A DNA stretch of 64,000 nucleotides from Mycoplasmopsis fermentans PG18 (GTDB taxonomy: Bacteria; Bacillota_I; Bacilli_A; Mycoplasmatales; Metamycoplasmataceae). Shown one piece after another: positions 1 to 10,009 of this stretch (position 1 is the first letter of the stretch; each line of letters opens with the position of its first letter). Where the stretch lies: assembly GCF_000209735.1 (NCBI RefSeq), contig NC_021002.1, positions 826,721 to 890,720 of the forward strand, written 5' to 3'. Position numbers and translations under genes: made by a program. Below the pieces are notes generated by a model. That model did not search any database and was not told the origin of the DNA. It was given only the letters and a program-made list of their open reading frames with translations.

Positions 1-462
1 ATCAGAAACATCGACAATTTTAAAACCAACCCTAGCTCTAGCATTTCTTAATGTTCCATTGTCATAAACTTCCAGAACATCGAATCTATACTTAGGATTT
101 TTAGATTTAATTTTTATATATCCTCTTATTCATAAATATTCAGCAGTAAATTCTGATGGTTCAGGATTTATTGTTGCAGAAGGATTATCAATTAATTGTC
201 TTGTAGAAGGAGGTAGTACATCTTTTGCATATTTCTTCTTGAATTCTGGATTATTTGTTCATTCATCAGCTATAGCTTTGCATTCTTTTTTTAAGTCGTC
301 AGTAGAAATTGAAAAATTATAATCTTTTCCTTCTTTTAAATTGTCAACAAAGTCTTGTAAAGCTATTCATTTTTCTTGATTTCCTAAACAACTTACTGAA
401 ATCATTGGTGTAGATAAAACACCAATAACTGATGGAACTAAAAGTCACTTGAATTTTTTCAT
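1..462 (-). CDS. Surface lipoprotein, C-terminus outside window
   Basis: This is the first 154 codons of a minus-strand gene that runs off the left edge. The start ATG at 462 follows an AGAAGAGATGAATT ribosome-binding region. The N-terminus has a lysine-rich start, a hydrophobic core and a lipobox ending VSC (about residue 20), so a diacylglyceryl-modified, membrane-anchored surface protein is expected. The rest of the visible chain is hydrophilic, with a proline/asparagine-rich stretch (LPPSTRQLIDNPSAT region). No catalytic motif is visible and the family cannot be named. Two internal TGA codons read as Trp. Confidence 0.75.
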
Positions 463-608
463 TTAATTCATCTCTTCTCTACATCATTTTTAATTTAATG
501 ATTACTTTAAAATTATACAAATTAATAGTAAAAATTTCATTAATTATGATTTAAAAAAATTATTGATTTACCAATAATTCTATTTTAAAGTATTTTTAGA
601 AAAAAATG

Positions 609-1490
609 TTATTTAAATTTATCTTTTGCTAAACAATATAAACCCATTACAGCGCTGAAATCTGTATAAGGATCAAAAGCAAATTTTACATTTTGATATT
701 GAGATTTAATTGTATATGTTTTAGCTTTTTCAATAGCTTTTTCTATAAACCAATTATTATGTTCACTAACACTACCGCCAAAAACAACAAGACTTGGATT
801 TAAAAAAGCTAAAGAAGTTGAGATAGTTCTAGCTAAAGAATCTATACCTTCATTTATTATTTTTTTTGCATTTTCATTATTTGGATATAAAGCAAAAATT
901 TTTTTAGCGTTTAATTTTTCTCCTGTTAATTTGTTATATCTTAATTCAATGCCTGTTCCTGAAGCATACAATTCCACTGAATAAGGAAGTAAATGAAATG
1001 AGTCATCTTCATCAGTACCTAAAGGTGCTCTCGCGATTTCTTGAGCTAAGTGATTTTTACCAACATATATTTGATCATTAATAATAAGACCAGCACCTAA
1101 ACCTGTTGATACTGTGAAAAATTGAGTTACATCACTTTTCTTTTGTTTGTAATATTTGTGATTTGCCAAAGCCATAACATTAGCATCGTTTTCAGTAATT
1201 ATTTCTTTTAGATTAGTATGCTTAAATAAATATTTTTTAATGTTTTTGTTAACTCAACCAGGTAAATTAGGTGTATTTAAAACTATTCCTTTGTCATAGT
1301 CGGCTGGTCCTGGAATACATAAAGCCAAGCATTCTATTTTATGCAAATTGCATAAATGAGCAATATGATTTAAAGTTTCACGATAATTATTTTTATTAGT
1401 TTCAAATTTAACTTTAGATCAAAATTTATTTTTTTTAAATAAAGCGAATCTTGTATTTGTTCCGCCAATATCTGCTGTTGCTATTTTCAT
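609..1490 (-). CDS. ROK family sugar kinase / glucokinase-like protein
   Basis: A 293-residue cytoplasmic protein with the actin-like ATPase fold of ROK proteins: phosphate-binding IGGTNTR near residues 8-14, a catalytic ENDAN block near 100 and TGLGAG near 130. ROK kinases phosphorylate glucose, N-acetylmannosamine or other hexoses with ATP. The family's cysteine-rich zinc motif (CxCGxxGC) before ELYASG is missing and replaced by a His-Leu-Leu-Pro stretch, so this is a zinc-free member. No HTH domain is present, so it is a kinase rather than a NagC-type repressor. Start at 1490, preceded by AGGAGATAAAC. It stands alone; the substrate cannot be told from context. Confidence 0.85.
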
Positions 1491-1603
1491 AATTGTTTAT
1501 CTCCTTCTAAAATTATAATTTAATTTTTACGTAATTTTTTTATAACTTGAACATACAAGGCTATAAAAATAAAAATTTTAAATATAATTATTAAGGAGTA
1601 AAA

Positions 1604-2026
1604 ATGAATAAACAAAAGAGATGATGAATGCTATTAAGCTATGTAATAATTGGCTTAGTTTTATTAATAATTAATGTTGTATTAGTTTGTTGTTGACAAA
1701 AAGGTAGTGGAGTTTTTATATCTTTAATTGGTCAAACAATATTAGTAATGTTGCCTTATATTATTGTTGGCTACAGTCATGAAAAATTAAAATATTTTTC
1801 GCATGTCAATATATCGTTAGGAGTAATCTTAATTATCTTAACTATTTCGCAAGTAGCAGTTTCAACTAAAGCAAATTTCCTTATTTATTTCTTAATAAGC
1901 TTTGAAATAATTAACGTTATTTGCATAACTATTAGTTTGATTTTTGGCATTATTTTCTTTTTTGATTATCTACAAAGTTTCAAAGAATCTTTATTAATAT
2001 TTAAACAATATTTAAAAGAACTTTAA
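1604..2026 (+). CDS. Small four-helix membrane protein, unknown function
   Basis: A 140-residue hydrophobic protein with about four predicted membrane helices (roughly residues 10-32, 37-53, 62-80 and 90-115) and a short basic C-terminal tail. The start at 1604 has an AAGGAGTAAAA ribosome-binding site. The N-terminus is short and positively charged (MNKQKR), followed by tandem TGA-coded tryptophans. I do not recognise the family. It lies alone between divergent ROK and convergent aldehyde dehydrogenase genes. Confidence 0.65.
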
Positions 2027-2055
2027 ATAGATTACTAACTAAAATTTTAAAAAAC

Positions 2056-2085
2056 ATCACACTGATTTTTTACACTAAGTGTGAT
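2056..2085. terminator. Rho-independent terminator, probably bidirectional
   Basis: The 8-bp arms ATCACACT and AGTGTGAT flank a 14-nt loop between the convergent membrane-protein gene and aldehyde dehydrogenase gene. The downstream T-tract is weak. Confidence 0.5.
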
Positions 2086-2119
2086 TTATTATGCTGTTTT
2101 ATAGTATTCCAAGTAAAAT

Positions 2120-3469
2120 CTACTTAATTATTTTTTTGATTCAGAATTCTTTTTTCTTGCTGTAAGGATGCTCATTTAATTTAAAATTAAAACCTTTTCT
2201 TTGGTAAATAGCTTTTGGATTTGACATAGCTTTAAAACCTTCAAAACCATGACTTCTGCCATAGCCAGAATCACCAACACCACCAAAAGGTAAATTACTA
2301 TTTGCTATATGCATAATGGTATCATTAATTACTAAAGCTCCACTAGTAACTTGTTCTTTAAATAGCTTTATTATTTTCTTATCTTTAGTAAATAAATAAG
2401 CAGCTAAAGGTTTAGGAAGTGATTTAAATTTGACTAATAAATCATCTAAATTATCATAAGGAATAATAGGCAACAACGGCCCGAAAATTTCTTCTTGCAT
2501 TATAAGATCATTTCAGCTTGTTTCAAAAATATAAGGCATTATTTGTAATGTTTTTTCATTAATTTTATGATCTTTAGGTAAATATTTTTTTAATCTTTCA
2601 AAATGTTTTTGATTAATTATCTTTGGATAATTACCTTTAATATATTCTTCATTTTGCAAAACGTTTTCAAGATAAACATAACAAGCAGCTTTAAATGCGT
2701 TAATTCTATTTTTATCAATTAAAACATAATCAGGAGCTATACAAGTTTGACCTGCATTAAGCAATTTACCAGCCATAATTTTTTGAGCAGAATAAATTAT
2801 GTCTTGACTTTTGTCAACAACGCAAGGGCACTTCCCACCTAATTCTAAAGTAATTGGTGTCAAAGTTTCAGATGCTTTTTTAGCAATAATTTTTCCAACT
2901 GTTGTGCTACCTGTGAAATGAATTAAATCAAATTTGTAGTCCAACAATTCTTGAGCAACTTCTAAAGAACTGTCTGCTACAAAAGCATATTGAGGATCAA
3001 AATTATTGTTGATTAATTCTTGTAATAATTGTGAAGTGTGGACTGAAAATTCACTTGGTTTAATGATTACTCTATTGCCTGCTGCAAGAGCTGAAACTAA
3101 TGGCATTAAACTCAAATAAAAAGGATAATTTCAAGGACTAATTATTAATACTTGACCTAAAGGTTCATATTGAATTTCACTTTTTCCTAAAGCTAAATGA
3201 GAAGGCGTTGAAACATGAAAAGGCTTAGTTCATTTATTTAAATTTTTAATATTAAATTTGATTTCTTTTAAGACTAAACCTATCTCACTAAAATATGATT
3301 CTAGTGATGATTTATTAAGGTCCAAAGATAAAGCTTCTTTAATTTTACTTTCATTTTGCACAATTATTGAGTAAAGTTTTTCGATATTTTCTTTTCTCAA
3401 TTTTTTGTCAATAAAAGCATTTTTTAATATTTTTTCTCTTTGCAATTGATAAACATTTTTTGCATTCAT
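2120..3469 (-). CDS. NAD(P)-dependent aldehyde dehydrogenase, class 3-like
   Basis: A 449-residue aldehyde dehydrogenase that oxidises an aldehyde to the acid with NAD(P). Visible motifs are the cofactor-binding NRVIIKPSEFS and FTGSTTVGKII, the general-base region ELGGK (Glu about 209), the nucleophile block GQTC (Cys about 243) and EEIFGPLLPII. Length and catalytic positions match the short class-3/fatty aldehyde branch. The C-terminus extends past a TGA at 2141-2143, read as Trp, to TAG at 2120. Start at 3469 after CAGGAGATATT. It is monocistronic, so the physiological substrate is unknown. Confidence 0.9.
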
Positions 3470-3617
3470 AATATCTCCTGTTTGTCTAAGAATATTATAA
3501 ATAAATAATTTTGTTATAAAAATTATATTAAATTTGTAAGTTATTTTAAATTTTGATCTTATTTAAATTAAATTTTTTGTACACAAAAAAAGCACTAAAA
3601 AAATTTAAAAATAAAAG

Positions 3618-3623
3618 TATAAT
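3618..3623 (+). promoter_or_regulatory. -10 element of a leaderless promoter
   Basis: TATAAT ends 7 nt before the ATG of the first chromate transporter gene and there is no Shine-Dalgarno sequence, so transcription probably begins at or next to the start codon. Confidence 0.55.
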
Positions 3624-3630
3624 TCAAAAT

Positions 3631-4359
3631 ATGAATAATCAAAATCAACAAGCAACTCAATATACAAAAAAACCAACATTTTGAAATGTTTTTTTGTTTA
3701 TTTTATTTATTACTTTCATAGGTTTTGGGGGTGGCAATGCCTTGATGCCTGTTATTAAAAAGTATGCTGTTGATAAATATAAATGATTAAATGAAAAAGA
3801 ATTTGATGAAAATGTAATTATTACAAATATGCTTCCAGGTCCTAGCGTCATTGAAGCAATTAGTTATATTACTATTAAACTTTTAGGTTTCAAAAAGGGC
3901 TTGTTTTTGGCAACTTTTGCAACCTTACCTCATGTTTTAGTTTTCTTTTTAATCTTTTATTTTGTGCAACATATTCCTCAAAAATATTTGTTTGTTATTG
4001 AACTTGGTGTTATTGTTGCAATTATTGGATCATTGATTGGTTTTGCTTGGGAATACTTCAAAAAATCAAGAGGCAAAACTAAAATTAGTTTGTGATTAAT
4101 TTTATTTTTAATAACCTTTGCCTTTAGTTTCTTTATACCAACTCCATGAAATATGCCTGTAATAATTATGGTTCTAATTATTTGTATTTTTGCAACTGTT
4201 GAAGCAATCAAACACAAAAAAGAAATCAAAAAACTTAAAGAAAATATTGAAAATAAAGTTACTAATTTAGACAATAACATAGAAGAAAAAATAGAACAAA
4301 ACTTAGAATTAGAGACCAAAGAAAATGATTTGAATAGTGACAAGAAAGGAGGTCAATAA
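3631..4359 (+). CDS. Chromate transporter family protein, first half
   Basis: A 242-residue membrane protein of the CHR family in its short form, in which two adjacent genes each supply half of the transporter. The signature FGGGNALMPVI is at about residues 31-41 and MLPGPSVIE lies near 65-75. About five membrane helices follow. The last 60 residues form a charged, lysine/glutamate-rich cytoplasmic tail unusual for the family. It overlaps the next gene by one base (TAATG), implying coupled translation. CHR proteins export chromate or related oxyanions; the true substrate in a mycoplasma is uncertain. Confidence 0.85.
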
Positions 4360-5024
4360 TGGCTTGACTTGCTTTACTTGTTGCCCTACCTTTTTTGGTA
4401 TTAATTAGCTTATCTGTTTTTGGCGGTGGGCAAATATTTATGCCTATTTTTAGTTGATTCTGAGGATTATTTAGAGAATGATTTGGAAGTAATATTACTG
4501 AAAGTGATATTAGCCAAGTATTTGCTGTTGGTAATGCAACACCTGGAATTTTATCTACTAAGTTTGCTTTAGTTACGGGATACTTCTATGCTAATAAAGA
4601 ATGATGAGGATTTATAGTTATGTTTTTAACTTATTTAGTCTTTGTTATTCCACCAATTTTAATGATGAAATTAGCAATGAAATATTCAAAAAAATTTGAA
4701 AATAATAAATATTTAATAAAATTAATTAACATAATGAATCCTGTTGTAACAGGTATTATTGTTGCCTTGGGTTTTCAACTTTTTATAGCTTCAGTAGCAC
4801 CTCAAGTTTTCTTTAATAAATCATTTACTAACTATGTAGGAATAAATAATGATACACAAAAAGCACTGTTTTATAGGGGTTGACGTCGAATTGCTGTTTA
4901 CTGTTATGTGCCTGTTGGAGTGATACTTTCAACTACTCTTTATCTTAAAAAAGTCCCTGTGGTCGCTTTGATCTTAAGCAACATAGTTTTAGCTTTAATT
5001 ATTTTTGAACCTTGACTAGGTTAA
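4359..5024 (+). CDS. Chromate transporter family protein, second half
   Basis: A 221-residue partner of the preceding gene. It starts with MAWLALLVALPFLVL and carries the family signature FGGGQIFMPIF at about 22-32 and GNATPGILSTKFA at about 58-70. Six or so membrane helices are expected. Start at 4359 overlaps the upstream stop and is preceded by a strong AAAGGAGG site. The two half-size proteins probably assemble in opposite membrane orientations, as proposed for paired short CHR proteins. Four internal TGA codons read as Trp near the start. Confidence 0.85.
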
Positions 5025-5052
5025 AAACAATTTTGAATTTTTAATTATAATA

Positions 5053-5058
5053 TATAAT
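5053..5058 (+). promoter_or_regulatory. -10 element of a leaderless promoter
   Basis: TATAAT sits 6 nt upstream of the rluD-type gene's ATG with no ribosome-binding site between them. Confidence 0.5.
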
Positions 5059-5064
5059 TACTCT

Positions 5065-5988
5065 ATGTTAAAAATTAGTGTTCAATATAAAGAGAGAATC
5101 GATAAGTATATCGGTCAAAATAGTGAATTAAGTCGAAATGATATTAAAGAGTTAATTGAGCAAGGTGCAGTTTATATTAATGACAACGTTCAAGTACATA
5201 AATGTAATTACATCGTTCGCGAAGGACAAGAAATTACAATTGTTAAATTACTTAACAAAGAAATTAAAATTGAACCAGTTAATATTCCTCTTGACATTAA
5301 ATATGAAGATGATGATTTAGTAATAATTAATAAACCAAGTAATCTAGTTGTCCACCCTTCACCGGGGCATTACAATGACACACTAGTTAATGGACTTTTA
5401 TATCATTTTAAAAACAATTTATCAAATGAAAATGGGTTACTTCGACCAGGTATAGTACACCGTATTGATAAAGACACAAGTGGCTTATTAATAATTGCTA
5501 AAAATAACAAGATGCATAACTCATTAACTGACATGCTCAAAAGACATGAAATTGAAAGAAGTTATTTAGCTATCGTTAGAGGCTTAATTGAAAATCCACT
5601 TACTAAAATTAATTTACCAATTGCTAGAAATACTGTTGATCGTAAAATGATGTCAGTTCATAAAGAAGGTAAAGAAGCTATAACCTTTGTTCATTTGCTT
5701 AAGCACTTTTATTTAGATAAAGAACCAATGTCTTTAGTTAGATGCGAATTAAAAACAGGTCGAACTCATCAAATTAGAGTCCACTTGTCTTACATCAAAC
5801 ATCCAGTTTACGGTGATCCTACTTATGGCAAAAGTGTTGATGAATTTAATCAAAGATTACATGCTTATAAATTAAAATTTATTCATCCACTTACTAAAAA
5901 AGAAATTTGTGTTTATGCACCGGTGCCTAAAGAATTTGATGTAGCCGATTATGATTTTAATGAACTATTAAAAAATAATGTTTTATAA
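5065..5988 (+). CDS. rluD: RluD-type 23S rRNA pseudouridine synthase
   Basis: A 307-residue RNA-modifying enzyme. An N-terminal S4 RNA-binding domain (residues about 10-60) is followed by the RsuA/RluA catalytic domain with HRIDKDTSGLLIIAK (about 132-146, catalytic Asp) and the RTHQIRVHL motif (about 233-241). These enzymes isomerise uridines in helix 69 of 23S rRNA or nearby sites. No internal TGA. RluD and its close paralogues cannot be separated by motif alone, so the exact target positions are inferred. The gene appears leaderless. Confidence 0.88.
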   Translation: MLKISVQYKERIDKYIGQNSELSRNDIKELIEQGAVYINDNVQVHKCNYIVREGQEITIVKLLNKEIKIEPVNIPLDIKYEDDDLVIINKPSNLVVHPSPGHYNDTLVNGLLYHFKNNLSNENGLLRPGIVHRIDKDTSGLLIIAKNNKMHNSLTDMLKRHEIERSYLAIVRGLIENPLTKINLPIARNTVDRKMMSVHKEGKEAITFVHLLKHFYLDKEPMSLVRCELKTGRTHQIRVHLSYIKHPVYGDPTYGKSVDEFNQRLHAYKLKFIHPLTKKEICVYAPVPKEFDVADYDFNELLKNNVL

Positions 5989-6014
5989 TATATTAATTAG
6001 ATATAGGAGAAAAA

Positions 6015-6965
6015 ATGAATTTATTCGACAAAAAATATTTACAAATTAAAAGCACAAATAAACTTTGAGCTCTAGAAAAAGAAAGATTTAGACCAGTTGT
6101 AATTCTTTCTCTTTTAACATTCTTTTTAGCACTTGCTTGTGCTTTAACTTCAACAATTTTGCTCGCTGCTTTTAAAGATAATTTAGTTGACTATATTGTA
6201 AAAATTAATGGTGGTACAACTCCAAGTTTTAAACCTGAAGATCAAATAATGAGCATGATTATTACAAATGGTTTAGTTACAGTTGGTATGTTAGTTAGCA
6301 TTATTGTATTTTTAGTTTTTTATGCTCGAACATTTAAAGAAAAATCATTAGCCAACATGCATACATGACCTTCAATGGTTTTAATCATTTCTTGATTTAT
6401 AAACTTGTTCTCAATTATTAGAAACATTAGATCACTAGCTACTGCTTACAATCCAATTATTTTATCAATAACAATAGTTACTTCAGTTATCACAGTTGTT
6501 TTAATTGTTTTCCAATTCTTGTTTGTTAGTCAATTAAGATACTTCAAAGGTGTATTTATTAATGCAAGAAGATTAGAAGAAATCAAACAACTTCAAAAAA
6601 AGATGAAAGAATCAGGTATGATGGATGAAAGCAATTTAGCAAACAATCTTTTTGGAATCATGTTAGATGATGTTGATGATGTAAGTGCTAATCAAGATAA
6701 AAGCAAATTCAATAAAGAAGAAGATATTGAAGAAGCTGAAATAGTTGATAACAAAGCACATCTTAAAAATAATGAAAAAGAAAATGAAGAAAAAATCAAA
6801 AAATTATTAGCATTGCCTAATGCAAAACTTTACAACATAGCAGAAACCCTATACATTAGTGGTTACAAAAAAATGGACAAAGAAGAATTATGCCGCTTAA
6901 TTGTTCAAATTGTTGATACTCAAAAGGCTAAAGAAGACGAAGAAGCAAACAAAGACAAAAAATAA
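6015..6965 (+). CDS. Mycoplasma membrane protein with C-terminal SAP-like helix pair
   Basis: A 316-residue protein with four predicted membrane helices (about 30-52, 79-102, 122-140, 150-172), then an amphipathic basic segment and a long acidic, lysine-rich cytoplasmic region. The last 45 residues (KLLALPNAKLYNIAETLY...KEELCRLIVQ) resemble the helix-extended-loop-helix of SAP or Rho-N domains, which often bind nucleic acid; this is an inference. Start at 6015 has an AGGAGA site. The family is not one I can name with certainty. Confidence 0.65.
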
Positions 6966-6973
6966 TTTCAATA

Positions 6974-7006
6974 CAAAAAGCAGAATTCAAGTTTTGCTTT
7001 TTTTGT
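6974..7006 (+). terminator. Rho-independent terminator
   Basis: AAAAAGCA pairs with TGCTTTTT and a T-run follows directly. The same T-run also abuts the TATAAT of rnhB, so terminator and promoter are packed together. Confidence 0.65.
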
Positions 7007-7011
7007 ATAAT
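7006..7011 (+). promoter_or_regulatory. -10 element of a leaderless promoter (rnhB)
   Basis: TATAAT ends 7 nt before the rnhB ATG at 7019 and no ribosome-binding site is present. Confidence 0.55.
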
Positions 7012-7018
7012 TTTGATT

Positions 7019-7615
7019 ATGTTGAATTATGAAAAAGAAAATTATCCTGACACTAAATTAATTGTAGGCTTAGATGAAGCAGGAAGAGGTTGTTGTGCAG
7101 GGCCTTTAGTAGTTGGTTGTGTTATTATGCCTCAAAATTTTAACCATCCTTTAATAAAGGATTCTAAACAATTGAGTCAAAAACAACGTGAGGAAGCGTT
7201 AGAAATTATTCTTGAAAATGCTATTGAAACAGTAACAACTATTATTAATGCTCAAGAAGTAGATCAACTAAATCCAAAGCAAGCTTCAAGAATTGGCATG
7301 CAAAGGTGTATTAATAAACTTAATACAAAACCTGAATTAGTAATTACAGATTTTGAAAAAATTAATGACATCAATATACCTCAAATTAATTTAGTAAAAG
7401 GTGACCAATTAAGTATTAATGTGGCAGCAGCTTCAATTTTAGCTAAAGTAACTAGGGACTTAATTATGGTTGGAATTGACAAAAAATTTCCTATGTATAA
7501 TTTCAAGAAAAATAAGGGCTATTGTACAAAAGAACATGAAGCAGCAATGAGTCAATATGGCATCTGTGAATTTCATAGAAAGTCATATAAAAATGTTAAA
7601 AAATATTTGAATTAA
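7019..7615 (+). CDS. rnhB: Ribonuclease HII
   Basis: A 198-residue enzyme that cleaves the RNA strand of RNA-DNA hybrids and single ribonucleotides embedded in DNA. The metal-binding block GLDEAGRG (residues 17-24, Asp/Glu pair) is intact, followed by KDSKQLS (about 48-54), a later acidic position (TDFEK) and the C-terminal HRKSYK. Length is normal for the family. ATG 7019 is preferred over an in-frame TTG two codons upstream because it is 7 nt from a TATAAT. Confidence 0.93.
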   Translation: MLNYEKENYPDTKLIVGLDEAGRGCCAGPLVVGCVIMPQNFNHPLIKDSKQLSQKQREEALEIILENAIETVTTIINAQEVDQLNPKQASRIGMQRCINKLNTKPELVITDFEKINDINIPQINLVKGDQLSINVAAASILAKVTRDLIMVGIDKKFPMYNFKKNKGYCTKEHEAAMSQYGICEFHRKSYKNVKKYLN

Positions 7616-7693
7616 ACAAATTAATTTTTTACCAAAACCATTGTTTTATGCTATATTTAATAAGAAATTGAGTTAATTATAAAAGGAGTTAAT

Positions 7694-8512
7694 ATGAAAG
7701 CTTTAGTAAAATCAAGTATTACAACTTTGGATAAAAATTATCCTCAATTTGATTGAATTAAATTAACAACGAATGAACAAATTAAACACTCAAAACCAAT
7801 TTCAAAACCTATGCTAATTGCTCTAAGTGGCAAAACAGTTTTAAATGAAAAATTTAATGAAATTGTTCAACAAAAAATTGAATTAGAAAAGAAATATGGA
7901 GCATTTATTTACTTTGATGTAATTGTTAAAGAAGAAACTTTAACCTTAGATAATTGTGACTACCAAGTTATCATGGAAACATTCAAACCAAATGAAATTG
8001 CTAAAATTAATTTAGTTCCTAAAGACTATATTCCAGCTTTTGATCCTTTACCAATTAATAAATTAGAAGAATATGCAATGGAATATAATCCGGGCGGTTC
8101 AAAAAATTTAGCAAAAGAAGAATTAAATGAAATTAAAAGATGATATAAGCATGATGTTTATGCAAAATTCTTTAGAGAAATAAGAGATAAAGCAATAGAA
8201 ACTTTTGATATTATGGTTTCAGACCATGCTATTGAAAGATGAAATAAAGTTAATAATAATGACTATGAAACAGACATAAAAAAGATAGCTTATATTTCAA
8301 AAATAAACTTAGAATTAGAAGCAATTAAAATGAATGAAATCAATTTAGTATCAAGATTTATTGATAAAAAAATCAAACTTGAACACTTGTCTTTTGAAAA
8401 TGAAGTAGAAAAACATGATGCATTAAGACAATGAATTATGGAGGTAATTTATGGTAAAAAAATTATGTCTAAATTCTTCCCTGCTTTATTTAGATCAACT
8501 ATTACATGATAG
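7694..8512 (+). CDS. Hypothetical protein
   Basis: A 272-residue soluble, lysine-rich protein with a good AAAAGGAG site before ATG 7694. There is no signal peptide or membrane segment. The second half is strongly helical and charged (EIRDKAIETFDIMVSDHAIERW region). I see no motif that assigns a function. Four TGA tryptophans confirm that it is translated with code 4. It ends with Trp-TAG just before a clear terminator and stands alone. Confidence 0.6.
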
Positions 8513-8555
8513 TAAACTAAATTGAGTTTAATAATAAACCAGGACAAAAAAATTA

Positions 8556-8588
8556 GACTTAAATCCCAAAAATATTTAAGTCTTTTTG
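8556..8588 (+). terminator. Rho-independent terminator
   Basis: A perfect 9-bp stem (GACTTAAAT / ATTTAAGTC) with a 9-nt loop is followed by TTTTT, closing the plus-strand hypothetical gene. Confidence 0.8.
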
Positions 8589-8630
8589 TACTAGTTTAGG
8601 TTTTATTTTTTGCTTTGGAGTTAATAAAAA

Positions 8631-8653
8631 AAGACACCTTTTAAAAAGATGTC
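8631..8653 (-). terminator. Rho-independent terminator of the zinc-ribbon operon
   Basis: On the minus strand GACATC pairs with GGTGTC, followed by a run of T. It lies just past the stop codon of the last gene of the SPFH/zinc-ribbon cassette. Confidence 0.6.
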
Positions 8654-8662
8654 AATTTGTTT

Positions 8663-9460
8663 TTAGTAATAACTGCTTGATGTTGAAGCAATTGATACAG
8701 AAGATCTAATTGTTACACCTAAGGCAACTAAAAAACATATTATAAATATAGAAATAAAAATACCAACAATAGTTCATATAATGACTTTAGCTGTTTTCTT
8801 TTTGTTATTAATTCTTTTTATTCTTTGTTCATATTCGACTTTGTTCTGTCTATCTAATTCAACAGTTTTTTTGTCTCAGAAGTCATAAGAACAAATAGCA
8901 AAAACTTCAATGTTTCTATCTGAGTTTATTTTGTCGAGTAGGTCGCTGTCACTTAGCATAATTCCTTCTTTATTAAATACTCTATCTTTTAATACTTTAA
9001 GATAATCATTGAATTCATATAAACTCATTTTTCTTTCTAAGGCTTGTAATTCACTTCTTTTTAAACAACAAATATCTTTACCGGAATATTTCTTAATTTT
9101 TTCTGAGTAAGTTTTTAAGATTTCATCTTTGTCAAGTGATTCATAGTAATCGATTTTATTTGCTAAAACATAACTTTTCTCAAGTTCTGAAATGCTTCCT
9201 CCTTTGTTTACATATGTTTTCATTGAGTTTGCAGCTGTGTTAGAAGATAAATCAAAATCAATTTCGTCATATTTATCTTCTATAACTAATAAGTTCAATA
9301 CATCATAATTAATTGCTTTTGATTCTGTTACTACTCTTGTAGTTGCAGTTGTGTGTTGAGATGTTTCAACGCTTGATTTAGGTGCTTCGATTAATGATCG
9401 GCAAAAAGAACAAAATTTATCTGTGATTCTAACATTAGCTCCACATGATTTGCATTCCAT
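8663..9460 (-). CDS. Zinc-ribbon protein with C-terminal membrane helix
   Basis: A 265-residue protein with an N-terminal zinc ribbon (CKSCGAN...CSFC, residues 3-21), a charged helical middle region and one C-terminal membrane helix (about 225-250) followed by a short Ser-rich tail. It is the last gene of a tight three-gene operon, starting 2 nt after the stop of the preceding gene. The layout suggests a membrane-bound cytoplasmic assembly with the upstream SPFH/zinc-ribbon protein. The function is unknown. The reading frame runs through a TGA at 8876 (Trp), so a standard-code translation would miss the membrane helix. Confidence 0.7.
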
Positions 9461-9462
9461 AA

Positions 9463-10008
9463 TTAGTACAACCCTTCTTCATCTTTAGGTTTTTGTCCTG
9501 TGATGTATTCTTCTCTAAGTGATCTTTCTCTTGATTTAAATTTTTGATCTGTTTTACTCATTTTGTTGCTTATAAATGTTAAAGTAGCATATGGAACGAT
9601 AAAGATAATAAGTGATACAACAAAGTAAAGTGATAATCAAATGTTGATATTGTTGAAATTAGGTAAGTAACCAAAAAATCTTAATATAAATGGCACAACT
9701 TGATAAAGGGCCACTATTACCATTAATCTATAGTAGAATGATCTAGCTATTTTGAAGAATGTTGTGTGTACAAAACCGAAAATTAAAAACAATAAAGCGA
9801 AGCATTTAACACCAATATATCAATACAACATGTCGGTGCTTTTGTCATGAAATGGAAATTTCTTAACACCAATTGGAATTAAAATCATTGTGATGAATAT
9901 TAATCCAAAAGCGAGCATTCATGGTCATCTTTTTTTAATAGTTTCACGATCATTAAAGATTGTTGTTTTAGGTTCAACTAATTCTTGTTGTTGATTGTTG
10001 TTATTCAT
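9463..10008 (-). CDS. Four-helix membrane protein of the SPFH cassette
   Basis: A 181-residue membrane protein with four predicted helices (about 25-48, 62-82, 92-116, 128-150), a polar N-terminus (MNNNNQQQE) and a charged C-terminal tail ending in KDEEGLY. It starts 1 nt after the stop of the SPFH gene and ends 2 nt before the next, so the three genes are probably translated as a unit. It was not visible as a long standard-code reading frame because of internal TGA tryptophans. No family recognised. Confidence 0.65.
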
Positions 10009-10009
10009 T